From: Saccharicrinis sp963663905
GTDB lineage: Bacteria; Bacteroidota; Bacteroidia; Bacteroidales; Marinilabiliaceae
Direction: 5' to 3'
Length of the DNA: 64,000 nucleotides
NCBI GenBank assembly: GCA_963663905.2
Contig: CAXXQP010000001.1
Span: forward strand, 411,739 to 475,738
The notes under the pieces were generated by a model that did no database searches, had not been told where the DNA came from, and saw only the letters and a program-made list of their open reading frames with translations. The translations under genes were made by a program, and so were the position numbers. This document shows positions 8,004 through 18,121 of the stretch, one piece after another. Numbering within the stretch: position 1 is the stretch's first letter; each line of letters starts with the position of its first letter.

Positions 8004-9212
8004 TTACTTTTTACTTATACGAAGCATTAATGCATCATGCACTCCTATAACAGCTTTTAAATGCTTAGAAGTATCTCCTAATTTTTTATGATTATAAAGG
8101 TCTTTTATTTCATAAACCTCCTTATTAAAATCTACAAACCTTTGATTAATATCATCTCCCATTTCATGTTTCTGCCAATCAAAATCTATTTCAAAATCCT
8201 TGTTATTCATATTTATAAAAACAATAGCCCAATCTCCACCTGCCAACGGCTTGATCCATGTTTCTATATCAAATTCGTTGCTAAACCTAAATCCCTGAAT
8301 ACCTAACGTATCCTGATTAACAGCAATTACACCCTCATTTGACAAAGTGTTAATAGTTTCCTGACTTGCTTTTCGAATATCGTTTCCCATAATAAGTGGA
8401 GAAGCCAACATTGACCACATAGCAAAATGGCTTCTGTTTTCTGCATCTGTCAGGTCATTACCTACTTCCATCATATCATAATCATTCCAGTGGCCAGGTC
8501 CTGAGTATTTTCTAATTCCTTCTCGAAGGTTAATTATCTTCCAGATTCCTTTTGAGTTCCAGCTTCCATGCCCTACTTCACAATCCCAACAATTAACAAT
8601 ATCACCTGTTACTCTCCATAAATGACCAACTTCTTTACCCCATTTCCAAGGTTTATTATCGCCCCACTCACAAATACTAAACACAATAGGTCTTCCTGTT
8701 GCATATAAAGCATCACGCATTGTCATATAAGCACCTTCTGCATTTAGTTTCTCTGTATTACACCAATCATACTTTAAGAAATCAACTCCCCACTCTGCAT
8801 ATGTTTTTGCATCGATGAACTCATAACCTCTAGTTCCAGGATACCCTCCACAAGTTTTATTTCCTGCACAATTATAAATTCCAAATTTTAATCCTTTTGA
8901 ATGTATATAGTCTCCTAAGTCTTTCATTCCATTTGGAAATCTCTCCGGATCACCATATAATTTTCCATTTTCATCTCTCTGCATCGCCATCCAACCGTCA
9001 TCTAAAACCAGATATTCGTATCCGGCATCAAGCAAACCAGTTTCTACCATGGCATCTGCCATTTCTTTTATCATATCCTCATTAATCCGGGTACCAAAAG
9101 TATTCCAACTATTCCATCCCATTGGTGGTGTTTTAGCCAGACCTTCATACTTTTGTCCATAAACCTGAAAACAGCTTATAAAAGCTATTGCAACAAATAG
9201 AATTTTCTTCAT
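8004..9212 (-). CDS. GH27 alpha-galactosidase A
   Basis: The 402-residue GH27 enzyme has a cleavable signal peptide (FISCFQVYGQ) and the family hallmark PPMGWNSWNTFG at 29-40. The nucleophile is D149 in LKYDWCN, and the acid/base is probably D204 in LWRVTGDI; WNDYDMMEVGN follows. It would remove alpha-1,6-galactose side chains from galactomannan oligosaccharides, probably in the periplasm. It lies 27 bases after the transporter gene and appears to be in the same operon. A close paralog of identical length is encoded at 28915-30123. Confidence 0.92.
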   Translation of the reverse strand: MKKILFVAIAFISCFQVYGQKYEGLAKTPPMGWNSWNTFGTRINEDMIKEMADAMVETGLLDAGYEYLVLDDGWMAMQRDENGKLYGDPERFPNGMKDLGDYIHSKGLKFGIYNCAGNKTCGGYPGTRGYEFIDAKTYAEWGVDFLKYDWCNTEKLNAEGAYMTMRDALYATGRPIVFSICEWGDNKPWKWGKEVGHLWRVTGDIVNCWDCEVGHGSWNSKGIWKIINLREGIRKYSGPGHWNDYDMMEVGNDLTDAENRSHFAMWSMLASPLIMGNDIRKASQETINTLSNEGVIAVNQDTLGIQGFRFSNEFDIETWIKPLAGGDWAIVFINMNNKDFEIDFDWQKHEMGDDINQRFVDFNKEVYEIKDLYNHKKLGDTSKHLKAVIGVHDALMLRISKK

Positions 9213-9239
9213 ATTATTCGATTTAATTTCAATTATTTT

Positions 9240-10634
9240 TTAGTCTAAAGTATCCTGTTTCTTACTTCTTTTCGAAACAAGTTCGTGAGATATTTCACTC
9301 ATATATTTATCTGTAAGTTTATATATCAGCAATAATGTGGCAGACAATCCTGCTGCAATTCCTGGATAGATACTTATCATTAACTTAATACCTACTAATG
9401 ATTCTGTAGTTTGTTCGGCATTAGCTTTAAAACCATATAATGCTAAAATATAAAGTGGTACTGCTCCTCCTATAGTTAAACCTAACTTTTGAGACATGGA
9501 TGAAGAAGAAAATATTAATCCGGTAGCTCTTCGCCCGGTTTTCCATTCTGAATAATCAGCAATATCAGCATACATCGACCAAACTAACGGCAATACAATA
9601 CCTGCACTAATTCCTATAAAAACATTTAATCCAAAAATAAAGTAAACCTGATTAGGTTGTAACCAAAACAAAAGAATACTAAATATGGCGGAACAAACCA
9701 TTGCTATTATAAAAGTTCTTTTTTTACCTAATGCATTAGCTATTGGCTTAGCTAATAAAACACCAATCATATTTGTCCCTAACCAAACTGACATATAAGC
9801 CCCAGCGAGCTTATCCCATTTTACATCACCAAAAAAACCCACTGTCTGATCTTGAACAAAATACTTAAAATAATACATAATACTGGCATCTCGAAAAGTA
9901 TTAAAAACCAACATTAATATACCTGCACCAAGCATAATAAACCATTGTCCATTTCTGGCAAGATCTATTAAATCATCTTTAATTGAATTTTTTTCTTCTA
10001 ATGGTTTAACTCTTTCTTTTGTCAATAAATAAGTACCTATAAAAAACAGAACTGCAACAACAGCATATATAGTTATAGTATATTGATAACTACTCGATAA
10101 AGAATGATCACTATTCTTAAAAAAATCAAGAATATATGGAGCTGAAATTGTCATGGCAATTCCTCCAGAATAAGCACCTATGAATCTATATGAAGCAAGT
10201 GTTGTTCTTTCTTTTGAACTATTAGTCATTACTGCCATTAATGAACCATAAGGAACATTTATAGCTGTATATACCATCATCATTAAGGTATATGTAATAT
10301 AGGCATATATAAGTTTTCCTGAAGGACCTAAATCAAAAACGGTGAAAGTTAATACTCCTATTACACCAAATGGTATGGCCACCCATAACAAAAATGGTCT
10401 GAATTTACCTTGAGAGGTAGATGTTCTATCTGCAATTATGCCCATTATTGGGTCGTTCAAACCATCCCACAATCTTACTAAAATAAACATTAAAGCCACT
10501 GATTCGGGTGTTAGTTCAACCACATCTGTATAGAAAAAGGTCAGATACATTGCAAACAACTTCCAAAACATTGAAGACGCAAAATCCCCAAATCCATACC
10601 CAATCTTTTCGCTTAATTTTAATCTTTCTGTCAT
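9240..10634 (-). CDS. GPH/MFS sugar transporter
   Basis: This 464-residue inner-membrane carrier has about 12 hydrophobic segments. The start MTERLKLSEKIGYGFGDFASSMFW and the motif LVRLWDGLNDPIMGIIADRT are typical of the glycoside-pentoside-hexuronide:cation symporter family. The ATG at 10634 is preferred to the upstream GTG (10667), because this family starts just before the KIGYG segment. It lies between the epimerase and GH27 genes. The arrangement matches the Bacteroides fragilis mannobiose-catabolic cluster, in which a carrier is encoded with the 2-epimerase and mannosylglucose phosphorylase. Probable substrate: beta-1,4-mannobiose or other short mannosides. Confidence 0.88.
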   Translation of the reverse strand: MTERLKLSEKIGYGFGDFASSMFWKLFAMYLTFFYTDVVELTPESVALMFILVRLWDGLNDPIMGIIADRTSTSQGKFRPFLLWVAIPFGVIGVLTFTVFDLGPSGKLIYAYITYTLMMMVYTAINVPYGSLMAVMTNSSKERTTLASYRFIGAYSGGIAMTISAPYILDFFKNSDHSLSSSYQYTITIYAVVAVLFFIGTYLLTKERVKPLEEKNSIKDDLIDLARNGQWFIMLGAGILMLVFNTFRDASIMYYFKYFVQDQTVGFFGDVKWDKLAGAYMSVWLGTNMIGVLLAKPIANALGKKRTFIIAMVCSAIFSILLFWLQPNQVYFIFGLNVFIGISAGIVLPLVWSMYADIADYSEWKTGRRATGLIFSSSSMSQKLGLTIGGAVPLYILALYGFKANAEQTTESLVGIKLMISIYPGIAAGLSATLLLIYKLTDKYMSEISHELVSKRSKKQDTLD

Positions 10635-10675
10635 AATATTTCTTTTATGAAAAAATAGTTTCAACACACATCACT

Positions 10676-11908
10676 TTACCCCTTATATTTATTTATTCTT
10701 TCATATAGTTCCATCATTGCGCGGCTATTGTGATATGGACATTTCCATGGTCCGACTTTATCATCTGTTGTATATGGAATACCGTCAGCATCTACACTCC
10801 AAAACCACTCACCACGCTTTTTATCAATCAACTTGTCTTTAATAAAAACCCATATTGGTTCAATTTTATTTAAGTACGACAATTTACCGGTAATCTCCCA
10901 GGCATCAAATAATCCTACCATAGCTTCAGCTTGTGGCCACCAGTGTTTGTCTACATCCAAATGCAGTCCTTCTTTTTCATTAAAAACACTACCGTCCTTA
11001 TCAAGTCCTTGTGATATGGTAGCATCAACTAATTGAACTGCTACTTTTTGAATTTTGTCAATATAAATTGTATCACCTATTACATCCGCTGCTTCATGCA
11101 TTAACCATGCACCTTCAATATCATGTCCATAAGAAACAATATCTGATTTTAAATTCCATTCGTAATCAAAAAACAAATTGAAATGCTCTGAATTAGCATC
11201 CATAATTTTATCATGAAAGATATCTAATAAAGATATAATGCTGGATTTTAACTGATGATCAGGCCAAACTCGATACAAACAAGTATAACTCTCCAGAATA
11301 TGCAAATGTGTATTCATTGATTTGGGTAGATTGGCATCCTTTTCACTCAAACGCATATCCTGCATAATGCTCCAATCTCTCGTCAAAGCTTCTAAATATC
11401 CACCAAATTCATAATCCCATAGTTTATTTTCAATAATAAAATAAATCTGTCTGGCATATTCAATGGCATCCTCATTTTTTATTGAGCGATAATATTCGGC
11501 AAGTGCATATAATCCAAAAGCCTGTGCATAAGTTTGTTTTCTGTCATTTTTGACTTTACCATCATAGCTTAATGACCACACAAAACCACCTTCTCTTTTA
11601 TCCCAAAATTTTGTAATTAAATAATGATAAGCTCTGTCGGCAAGATTTTTATACTTTTCTTCATTCAAGATTCTGTAGGCAGCTGAAAAAGTCCATAAAA
11701 TACGTGCATTTAATATGATTCCTTTATCTGCAAGACTATCGACTTCACCATAAAAATCCATTCTTCCTATAAAACCACCATACATATGGTCCTGTGTTTT
11801 ATCCTCCCAAAAGTTCAAAATTTCTTTGAACTCCTTTTTGAACTCCTTTTGTAAATAAAGAATCTCAGTAGAAAGTTTTTGCGTTGTATTTAATTGTTGT
11901 TGTTTCAT
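10676..11908 (-). CDS. AGE-family cellobiose/mannobiose 2-epimerase
   Basis: Starting from the ATG at 11908, the protein is 410 residues, the usual size of cellobiose 2-epimerases; a GTG at 12004 would add 32 atypical residues. The (alpha/alpha)6-barrel signatures include YGGFIGRMD, RILWTFSAAYR, SYGHDIEGAW and HWWPQAEAMVG, with the final CPYHNSRAMMEL; the histidines in the last three are candidate catalytic residues. The enzyme epimerises the reducing-end sugar; next to GH130 and GH26 genes the likely reaction is mannobiose to beta-mannosyl-1,4-glucose. No signal peptide, so cytoplasmic. Confidence 0.9.
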   Translation of the reverse strand: MKQQQLNTTQKLSTEILYLQKEFKKEFKEILNFWEDKTQDHMYGGFIGRMDFYGEVDSLADKGIILNARILWTFSAAYRILNEEKYKNLADRAYHYLITKFWDKREGGFVWSLSYDGKVKNDRKQTYAQAFGLYALAEYYRSIKNEDAIEYARQIYFIIENKLWDYEFGGYLEALTRDWSIMQDMRLSEKDANLPKSMNTHLHILESYTCLYRVWPDHQLKSSIISLLDIFHDKIMDANSEHFNLFFDYEWNLKSDIVSYGHDIEGAWLMHEAADVIGDTIYIDKIQKVAVQLVDATISQGLDKDGSVFNEKEGLHLDVDKHWWPQAEAMVGLFDAWEITGKLSYLNKIEPIWVFIKDKLIDKKRGEWFWSVDADGIPYTTDDKVGPWKCPYHNSRAMMELYERINKYKG

Positions 11909-12016
11909 ATACTCTAATTTGTTGTCGACGTAAAAGAACTTATCAATTCTATATTTAATTCTTTTAATATCAGGAACCGGGCAAAATAGGATTGCCACGG
12001 TCACCTGATGCTTTTT

Positions 12017-13219
12017 TTACTTTATCACATTCATAAAATCAGCATTATCACTGATTAAAGAATTGATAGTTTCAACTGATAAATGGGAATATAATTTATC
12101 CTGTGGAGAATTGATACAATAATCGACAAGTTGATCTATTGTTGAAGTTGCTACATGCATTCTTGTATCTGAAGATGCATAATAAATATATACTTTTCCA
12201 TCTTCATCTGTAATCCATCCATTTGCAAATGCCACATTTGATACATCTCCAACACGTTCATCTCCTAATGGAGCTATAAAATGACCATGTGGCTTATGTG
12301 TTACAATCCACGGTTTCTCCAAATCAGTCATAAACATGTACAAAGTATATCTTAAACCAGCGGCAGTATTACGAACTCCATGAGCCAATTGTAACCATCC
12401 TTTTTCTGTTTTTATTGGAGCAGGTCCTAATCCATTCTTTACTTCATATATCGTATGATAGGTTTTAGCATCCACAATCACTTCTTCTTTAACCTCAGGA
12501 TTTTCAATGCTATTAGATAAACCAAACCCTATACCACCACCTTTTCCGGTGTCTATAAATCCATCTTGTGGACGAGTATAAAAAGCGTATTTCCCTTCAA
12601 TTAAATGAGGAAATAAAACCACATTACGTTGCTGTCCGCTTGTTGATACTAAATCAGGTAGGCGCTCCCATGAAATTAAATCTTTTGTACGAGCAATTCC
12701 TGCTGATGCTACAGCACTTGATGTATCTCCATCAGACGCATTAGGATCTTTACGTTCACTACAAAATACACCATAAATATAACCATCATCGTGTTGCGTT
12801 AAACGCATATCATATACATTAGTATCCCACTCTTCATTCTGTGGCATTGCAATAGGTCTGTCCCAAAATTTAAAATTATCAATACCATTTGGACTTTCTG
12901 CTACAGCAAAAAAAGATTTACGATCATTTCCTTCAACCCGCACAACAATTATATACTTTCCGTTTAATTTGATGGCACCTGCATTTAGTGTGGCATTAAA
13001 ACCTATACGTTCCATAAAATATGGATTTGTATCAGAATTTAAATCATAACGCCAATGTAAAGGAATATGATCTCTTGTTACAATAGGGTTTTGATAACGG
13101 CTATAAACACCGTTTATACTAAATTGCTCTATATTCTTTTTAGAAAGTAATTCTTCATGCTTCTCTTTAACCAACCTCACTCTCTTATCAAACTCCATTC
13201 TTTCCATAGTTAATCTCAT
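12017..13219 (-). CDS. GH130 4-O-beta-mannosylglucose phosphorylase
   Basis: The 400-residue protein is a five-bladed beta-propeller GH130 enzyme. Recognisable elements are GFNATLNAGAIK (about 73-84), the catalytic Asp in WDTNVYDMRLT (D137), and RNVVLFPH. It would phosphorolyse beta-mannosyl-1,4-glucose to mannose-1-phosphate and glucose, saving one ATP per linkage. It lacks a signal peptide and acts in the cytoplasm with the adjacent epimerase and carrier. In-frame ATGs at 13207 and 13198 are alternative starts. It is separated from the GH26 gene by only 13 bases by the annotated ends, consistent with one transcript. Confidence 0.93.
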   Translation of the reverse strand: MRLTMERMEFDKRVRLVKEKHEELLSKKNIEQFSINGVYSRYQNPIVTRDHIPLHWRYDLNSDTNPYFMERIGFNATLNAGAIKLNGKYIIVVRVEGNDRKSFFAVAESPNGIDNFKFWDRPIAMPQNEEWDTNVYDMRLTQHDDGYIYGVFCSERKDPNASDGDTSSAVASAGIARTKDLISWERLPDLVSTSGQQRNVVLFPHLIEGKYAFYTRPQDGFIDTGKGGGIGFGLSNSIENPEVKEEVIVDAKTYHTIYEVKNGLGPAPIKTEKGWLQLAHGVRNTAAGLRYTLYMFMTDLEKPWIVTHKPHGHFIAPLGDERVGDVSNVAFANGWITDEDGKVYIYYASSDTRMHVATSTIDQLVDYCINSPQDKLYSHLSVETINSLISDNADFMNVIK

Positions 13220-13232
13220 TAATAGATATGTT

Positions 13233-14336
13233 TTATTTCATTAAATTATTCAAGTCTTGCAATAGCAACACATCACTTCTTTCTGCAAATTTCTTAGCGT
13301 CATTTTCTGCTGGATGACCAACATAAGGGAAAAAATAATGCACTTTAGGATCATTTCGCCAAACCATAGCATAGCTTAATTGTTTATTGATTAAAGAATC
13401 ACTTAATACCACACCTAACTTTTGGGTAAACCACAATGAATCCGTTACATTTTCAAATCCGGTTTCTGTAAGGGCTGCAAGCTTTCCTTTTTCTTTCGCA
13501 GTATTGATAACAATTTGCAATTTCTTAATCACATCTTTTTCTCCTTCCGGTTGCTTAAAGTCCCAGTAATCATCAACTCCTAAAATATCAATGATATCAT
13601 CTCCGGGATACCATGTTAAATATTCTTCCATTGACGAGAAATTTCTGTCCGGAGAATAGGCCACTACCATATTTGTTAAACCTTTTATATCTCTTAAATA
13701 TTCAATAGTTAATCTAAACAAAGCCTTAAACTCTTCAGTGGTACAAGCTTTACTTCCCCACCAAAACCAACCTCCATCCATTTCATGCCATGGTCGAAAA
13801 ATAAATGGAATCCCATTTCCTTCTTCATCTTTTAATGTTTGTAAAAATGAAGCGAGCTTATCCAATTGTCCTTTAAACGCATCTTGAAAAACTCCTCCTT
13901 GAATGATATGTTTTACAACGATGGAATCTCCACTCCAGGCAGTCACACTATCTAGTGGCGAATACGGATGCCAGCTAAAGGTATTTATGCCTCCTTGTTT
14001 ATTGGCCCAAACTGATAACCTACGTATTACTTCAAATGGTACACTGTCCAGATTACAAGCAGAGTCCATTTCTATCCCTCCAAGTTCCCATCCAAAAATA
14101 GCAGGGTAATCACCGGTTACTCTTTTTACATCAGATTCACCATCGATATAACTCCAATTTATTCCATAAGCTAAATCATCTTGGTGTCCAAATAAAATAC
14201 CTTTCCCTCTTATTGTCTCTAAGGTTTTAACTATTGGGTTTTTATCATTAACAACGTCCTCCTTTTCTGTTGTTTTACACGATATAAAAGATATTATGGA
14301 AACTATTAAAACGTATAATACTTTTTCAATTTTCAT
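13233..14336 (-). CDS. GH26 endo-beta-1,4-mannanase, lipoprotein
   Basis: The ATG at 14336 gives 367 residues with a lipoprotein signal (IISFISC, Cys20); a TTG three codons earlier is less likely. The GH26 acid/base is E185 in FRPWHEMDGGWFWWG and the nucleophile E291 in ALTETGFEN. The short single-domain form, with HQDDLAYG near the start, is that of Bacteroidota mannanases of the kind coupled to mannobiose metabolism. It probably releases mannobiose or short oligosaccharides at a membrane. It is a close relative of the GH26 at 27365-28483 in sub-locus B. Confidence 0.93.
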   Translation of the reverse strand: MKIEKVLYVLIVSIISFISCKTTEKEDVVNDKNPIVKTLETIRGKGILFGHQDDLAYGINWSYIDGESDVKRVTGDYPAIFGWELGGIEMDSACNLDSVPFEVIRRLSVWANKQGGINTFSWHPYSPLDSVTAWSGDSIVVKHIIQGGVFQDAFKGQLDKLASFLQTLKDEEGNGIPFIFRPWHEMDGGWFWWGSKACTTEEFKALFRLTIEYLRDIKGLTNMVVAYSPDRNFSSMEEYLTWYPGDDIIDILGVDDYWDFKQPEGEKDVIKKLQIVINTAKEKGKLAALTETGFENVTDSLWFTQKLGVVLSDSLINKQLSYAMVWRNDPKVHYFFPYVGHPAENDAKKFAERSDVLLLQDLNNLMK

Positions 14337-14365
14337 TTCTGACAATTATTTAATACTAATCATTA

Positions 14366-16306
14366 TTATTCATAAACTTGCAAATACTTCACATCTTCCT
14401 GAAATAGTGTTATCGGATCATTTTTAAACTCTATGAATTCATCTTTTGCATTTTGCGGACTATCACAGTTTGGTATAAACAGATCACTTTGATCGCTTGC
14501 CCAAGGGGCATTAAACCACGCTAAAGCCCATGCAATTCTTATATTTTCGCCTCCTTGCTTTATAGCATCTAAAACTATATCATTCCAAAATCCGGGTTTT
14601 GTATTGATATAATCATTTCTATATCCTGTTTCAGCTAAAACAGCTATTTTATTATGGTTTAAAGCAAAGTCTGAAAGATTTATAAGCGAACTTTTTAAAG
14701 TTGATATAGTTGGTTCATAAATATCCACACCTATTATGTCAACATAATCATCTCCTGGGTAGTAACTTTCATCTAAAGGATAATTTGGCGACCATGCAAA
14801 CAACACTAAATCTGTTCTTTCTTTGATATAGTTCACAGCCAATTGATAAAAACTTATATATAGATTGGTGCTATGATATGTAGCTTCACTTCCCCACCAA
14901 AACCAACCACCACCCATTTCATGGTAAAGTCTCCAAACTATAGGAAATCGAAGATCATTGTTTATAATATCAATAATTTCATCCAGTTCACTATAAAACC
15001 AACTACGAGCTCCATTATTGTCATTTACTATATCATACATAAGGCTTTTATCTGTAGTGGATGTGATTTCGCTCATATAAATCTTATGGTCTGTTCGACT
15101 TTGTTGATGAAAATCAAAAGTTACAACAGCTCCATTTTGATAAGCTTCCTTGGCTTCATTAATATGTAATTGTTTTTCTGTATCAGACTTATACAGCATA
15201 TAATGTGGATCAATACCATATACGCCGGGATGATCGCCTGCAACATCTTTACAATCTGATGTAGTTAAATCATAACTTAATCCATTTAATTTAAATGACA
15301 AGGGAAACTCCTGTCCAAAAATAAATTGTTCACCATTAGCTATTTGACCTAACTTGGATAACAAATTTTGGGTTGCTGCATTAACATTATCATCAACTGC
15401 AATATAATTACCAGATTGAACAATTGTAATCACAACCTCATCCGTACTTGTTAATCCCTCACTATCTGTAACTACTAATGAAATATTATGGATACCTTCT
15501 TCTAATTCAACATCTGCAGATATTCCAATGACGAGTTCTGTATTATTTTCCTTCCACAAATAACTCACGATATTACCTTCTGTATCTTGCGATAAAGATG
15601 CATCTAAAACAACATTTACAGTTGCACTTCCACTAGGGATATAATATTTTTTATCATCTCCTGCATTAGCTATAGGTGGTTCATTTTCAGCAATAGTAAT
15701 TATTACAGAATATTGTTTTTCCGGATTAACTTCCGATTTTAAAACATAAGTTAAAGATTGTGTGAAATTATTAGTTGTTTCTTCTGATACTTGTTCAATA
15801 TTATTTACATAAAGAGTAGCTCCTTCTGCAATTGAATATTTTGCTGTAAGATTATTCAAATTAGTTCCAAAAGGAACAGTTGCAGATATACTTTCATCCA
15901 TTATATTAAATGTGATATCAGGTAACTCTACTATAGAAAAACTTCTTATTTTTAGGTCTGTAAAGATGGTCACAGGATACTCTTCTTCAGTTCCATCCTC
16001 AGCCTCAACTCGGTAGGTAACTGTATTACTAAAATCCTGTTTTGTTGATCCTGATCCTTGATATTGTGCTCCAACAAAGATTGAAGCTCCCTCTGAAATC
16101 TCAAATATGGCAGTTAAACTATTTAAGCTGGTACCATCCGAAGCAGTTGCTTCAACTCTATTATCATCAAATATCTCAAAATTTAGTTCTGGTAATTCTT
16201 TTATGGAAAAAGTCTCAAGTTCCGCCAGATCACTCTTAATCTCATCATCTTTACATGCAAAGAGCAAAGTCAGGAACAACAATATGGAATGGGATAAAGC
16301 CTTCAT
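14366..16306 (-). CDS. Multidomain GH26 mannanase, lipoprotein
   Basis: The 646-residue lipoprotein (LTLLFAC) has two N-terminal repeats of about 85 residues (about 30-115 and 118-205; each starts with a FSI-ELP motif and resembles DUF5018-type domains), a PKD domain (about 212-300, ending VVTDSEGLTSTDEVVITIV), and a C-terminal GH26 catalytic domain (about 308-640). The acid/base is E463 in WRLYHEMGGGWFWWG and the nucleophile E559 in VLAETGYRN. The spacer domains would hold the enzyme away from the cell surface, which suits attack on polymeric mannan. It is the first enzyme gene after the SusC/SusD/SGBP block, behind a stem-loop. Confidence 0.92.
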   Translation of the reverse strand: MKALSHSILLFLTLLFACKDDEIKSDLAELETFSIKELPELNFEIFDDNRVEATASDGTSLNSLTAIFEISEGASIFVGAQYQGSGSTKQDFSNTVTYRVEAEDGTEEEYPVTIFTDLKIRSFSIVELPDITFNIMDESISATVPFGTNLNNLTAKYSIAEGATLYVNNIEQVSEETTNNFTQSLTYVLKSEVNPEKQYSVIITIAENEPPIANAGDDKKYYIPSGSATVNVVLDASLSQDTEGNIVSYLWKENNTELVIGISADVELEEGIHNISLVVTDSEGLTSTDEVVITIVQSGNYIAVDDNVNAATQNLLSKLGQIANGEQFIFGQEFPLSFKLNGLSYDLTTSDCKDVAGDHPGVYGIDPHYMLYKSDTEKQLHINEAKEAYQNGAVVTFDFHQQSRTDHKIYMSEITSTTDKSLMYDIVNDNNGARSWFYSELDEIIDIINNDLRFPIVWRLYHEMGGGWFWWGSEATYHSTNLYISFYQLAVNYIKERTDLVLFAWSPNYPLDESYYPGDDYVDIIGVDIYEPTISTLKSSLINLSDFALNHNKIAVLAETGYRNDYINTKPGFWNDIVLDAIKQGGENIRIAWALAWFNAPWASDQSDLFIPNCDSPQNAKDEFIEFKNDPITLFQEDVKYLQVYE

Positions 16307-16361
16307 AGATAAATGATTTTAAATTGTTCAAAAACAGTAATGACTGTTATAGGAGTAATAA

Positions 16362-16388
16362 CCAGGCAGGGATGAGTACCCTGCCTGG
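16362..16388 (-). promoter_or_regulatory. Intercistronic stem-loop between SGBP and GH26
   Basis: Perfect 10-bp arms (CCAGGCAGGG and its complement) flank a 7-base loop in the 98-base space between the glycan-binding protein gene and the first enzyme gene. No T run follows on the minus strand, so it is not a classic terminator; mRNA processing, 3'-end stabilisation or partial attenuation are more likely. It would allow higher SusC/D/SGBP than enzyme levels. Confidence 0.6.
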
Positions 16389-16404
16389 AATAGATTACAA
16401 GCTA

Positions 16405-18105
16405 CTACCACATTGGTCCATCCGTGATATAAACATCATCGATATTTATTTCGTAAGTACCACTCTCAATGTTACCTGTTGTAAATCCTAATTTCACATA
16501 ATCCAAAGCAACTGATGGGTCAAATTCAGAAGCATCACCTCCCCAATTACCTAAAATATCAGAAAGTCTAAGTGAAATAGGTTCCCAACCTGTAGTTTCA
16601 ACATAATAGTTAACCGATTCAATACTACCACCCCATTTTGTATCATTTTGATATGTTTCAACTTGAATCATACCTTTATTTCCATTTGTATTTACAAGGA
16701 AACTTATATGAGGATCAACAACTGAATTTAAATCAATAGCATTATAGTTTCCAATAGCACCCATCCATTGCCATGAACCAGGTACATTGTCAATTTTAAC
16801 TGTATAATAACTATCTCCAGCTCCTAAATCAATACCAGCTACATTTAATCCGTAAGTAGCTCCTGCTACATTTTCCTCGTATGTTGGTTCTGCATCTTCA
16901 AAATCAAAGACTTTAGCTACAGGGTTAACCGGACCATCTGTAATCATAATTTGATCCACATGTATCTCAAAATCTTCAGGATCGCCATTTGCTACATTTC
17001 CTGTAATAAAACGCATAGCAACATCATCAAATACACCAGTAGGATTAAAATCTGCAAATAGTTTTTCAATTGGATAAGATCTCCATTCCCAACCATCTGT
17101 CTGAACGGCATAATCATCACCATATTTTAAATCTTCATTGGCATTGGCATTCGTTAAGTGATTATCCTTTTCGCTACCATCTTGTGTCATAAACGGATTA
17201 ATATATCCTCGTTTTCCGTTTGTGTTCACAAGGAATGTAAGGTTTGGCTCATGAAATTCAGATAAATCAACAGACTGACCATATCTGATGTAGAAATAAG
17301 TTTTCCATCCTGAAGTTTCACCATTATTTATTACTGAATAATAGTTATTTCCACGAGCTTTTGAAACTCCACCTAAATTAAGACCTGCCTGCTGTGGAGC
17401 ATTCTCTATATTTACCATCTCTGGTTCACCTGATTCAAAATCCCAAAGAATAATAGGTTGTGCAGGTTCAAATACATCCGTTGGCTCTTCTATTGGAATC
17501 TCTGTTTTTTCATATTCTGCAATCTCACCTAAACCAGCAATTACAATTGTTGCTGTTTCTCCAGGAACAAGAATTAACCCTGCTGTTGGAACCGAAATCT
17601 TTCCTGTTTCGGAAGGATTTGATATAGCTACAACCTGTTCGTTAATAGTAACAGATGTAATTAAGTCAACATTATCACCTTCTATAGTAAAGGCCTCTCC
17701 TGCAACTATTTTATTTGGCCAGCCTGTCACTACAATCTCAGGATAACTTACTTTTACAGTTGCTCCCTCGTAAGTGTATTCTCTGTCATATAAATTTGTT
17801 AATGAAAGAAAGCCTGTTGTTGCTCTTCGTCCAACCACAAACTGAATTTGACTGGCAGAAGCAGATCCTTCAACCACAGTACATTCTTTTCCTGAAAGAT
17901 AGACCTTATAAACTTTATCAAGATTTTCTCCTGAAATAGTAACAATGTCATCAACCATTACGTCATCAGAGCTGATAGAAGATATTGTTGACACCAGCCA
18001 TTCAATATCATAATCTTCGCCCCATTGCTTGTCCTCACAACCAGAAGCCAATAACACCATGGTTGTAATTACAAATAGATATATAAATTGATTTATTTTC
18101 TTCAT
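16405..18105 (-). CDS. SusE/F-type surface glycan-binding lipoprotein
   Basis: The 566-residue lipoprotein (LLASGC, Cys23) begins with two IPT/TIG-like domains (about 37-115 and 120-205; ISGENLDKVYKVYLSG, IEGDNVDLITSV). Two related beta-sandwich domains follow (about 220-392 and 395-566). Each opens with a DFE motif, has FLVNTNG(K/N)(R/K)G in the middle, and ends with an (H/N)-(V/I)-D-x-(I/V)-x-ITDGP motif. The tandem C-terminal domains are probably the mannan-binding units. Position directly after susD is where SGBP genes lie in Bacteroidota polysaccharide loci. It is inferred to sit on the outer surface beside SusC/D. Confidence 0.8.
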   Translation of the reverse strand: MKKINQFIYLFVITTMVLLASGCEDKQWGEDYDIEWLVSTISSISSDDVMVDDIVTISGENLDKVYKVYLSGKECTVVEGSASASQIQFVVGRRATTGFLSLTNLYDREYTYEGATVKVSYPEIVVTGWPNKIVAGEAFTIEGDNVDLITSVTINEQVVAISNPSETGKISVPTAGLILVPGETATIVIAGLGEIAEYEKTEIPIEEPTDVFEPAQPIILWDFESGEPEMVNIENAPQQAGLNLGGVSKARGNNYYSVINNGETSGWKTYFYIRYGQSVDLSEFHEPNLTFLVNTNGKRGYINPFMTQDGSEKDNHLTNANANEDLKYGDDYAVQTDGWEWRSYPIEKLFADFNPTGVFDDVAMRFITGNVANGDPEDFEIHVDQIMITDGPVNPVAKVFDFEDAEPTYEENVAGATYGLNVAGIDLGAGDSYYTVKIDNVPGSWQWMGAIGNYNAIDLNSVVDPHISFLVNTNGNKGMIQVETYQNDTKWGGSIESVNYYVETTGWEPISLRLSDILGNWGGDASEFDPSVALDYVKLGFTTGNIESGTYEINIDDVYITDGPMW

Positions 18106-18121
18106 AATAATATAGATTTAA

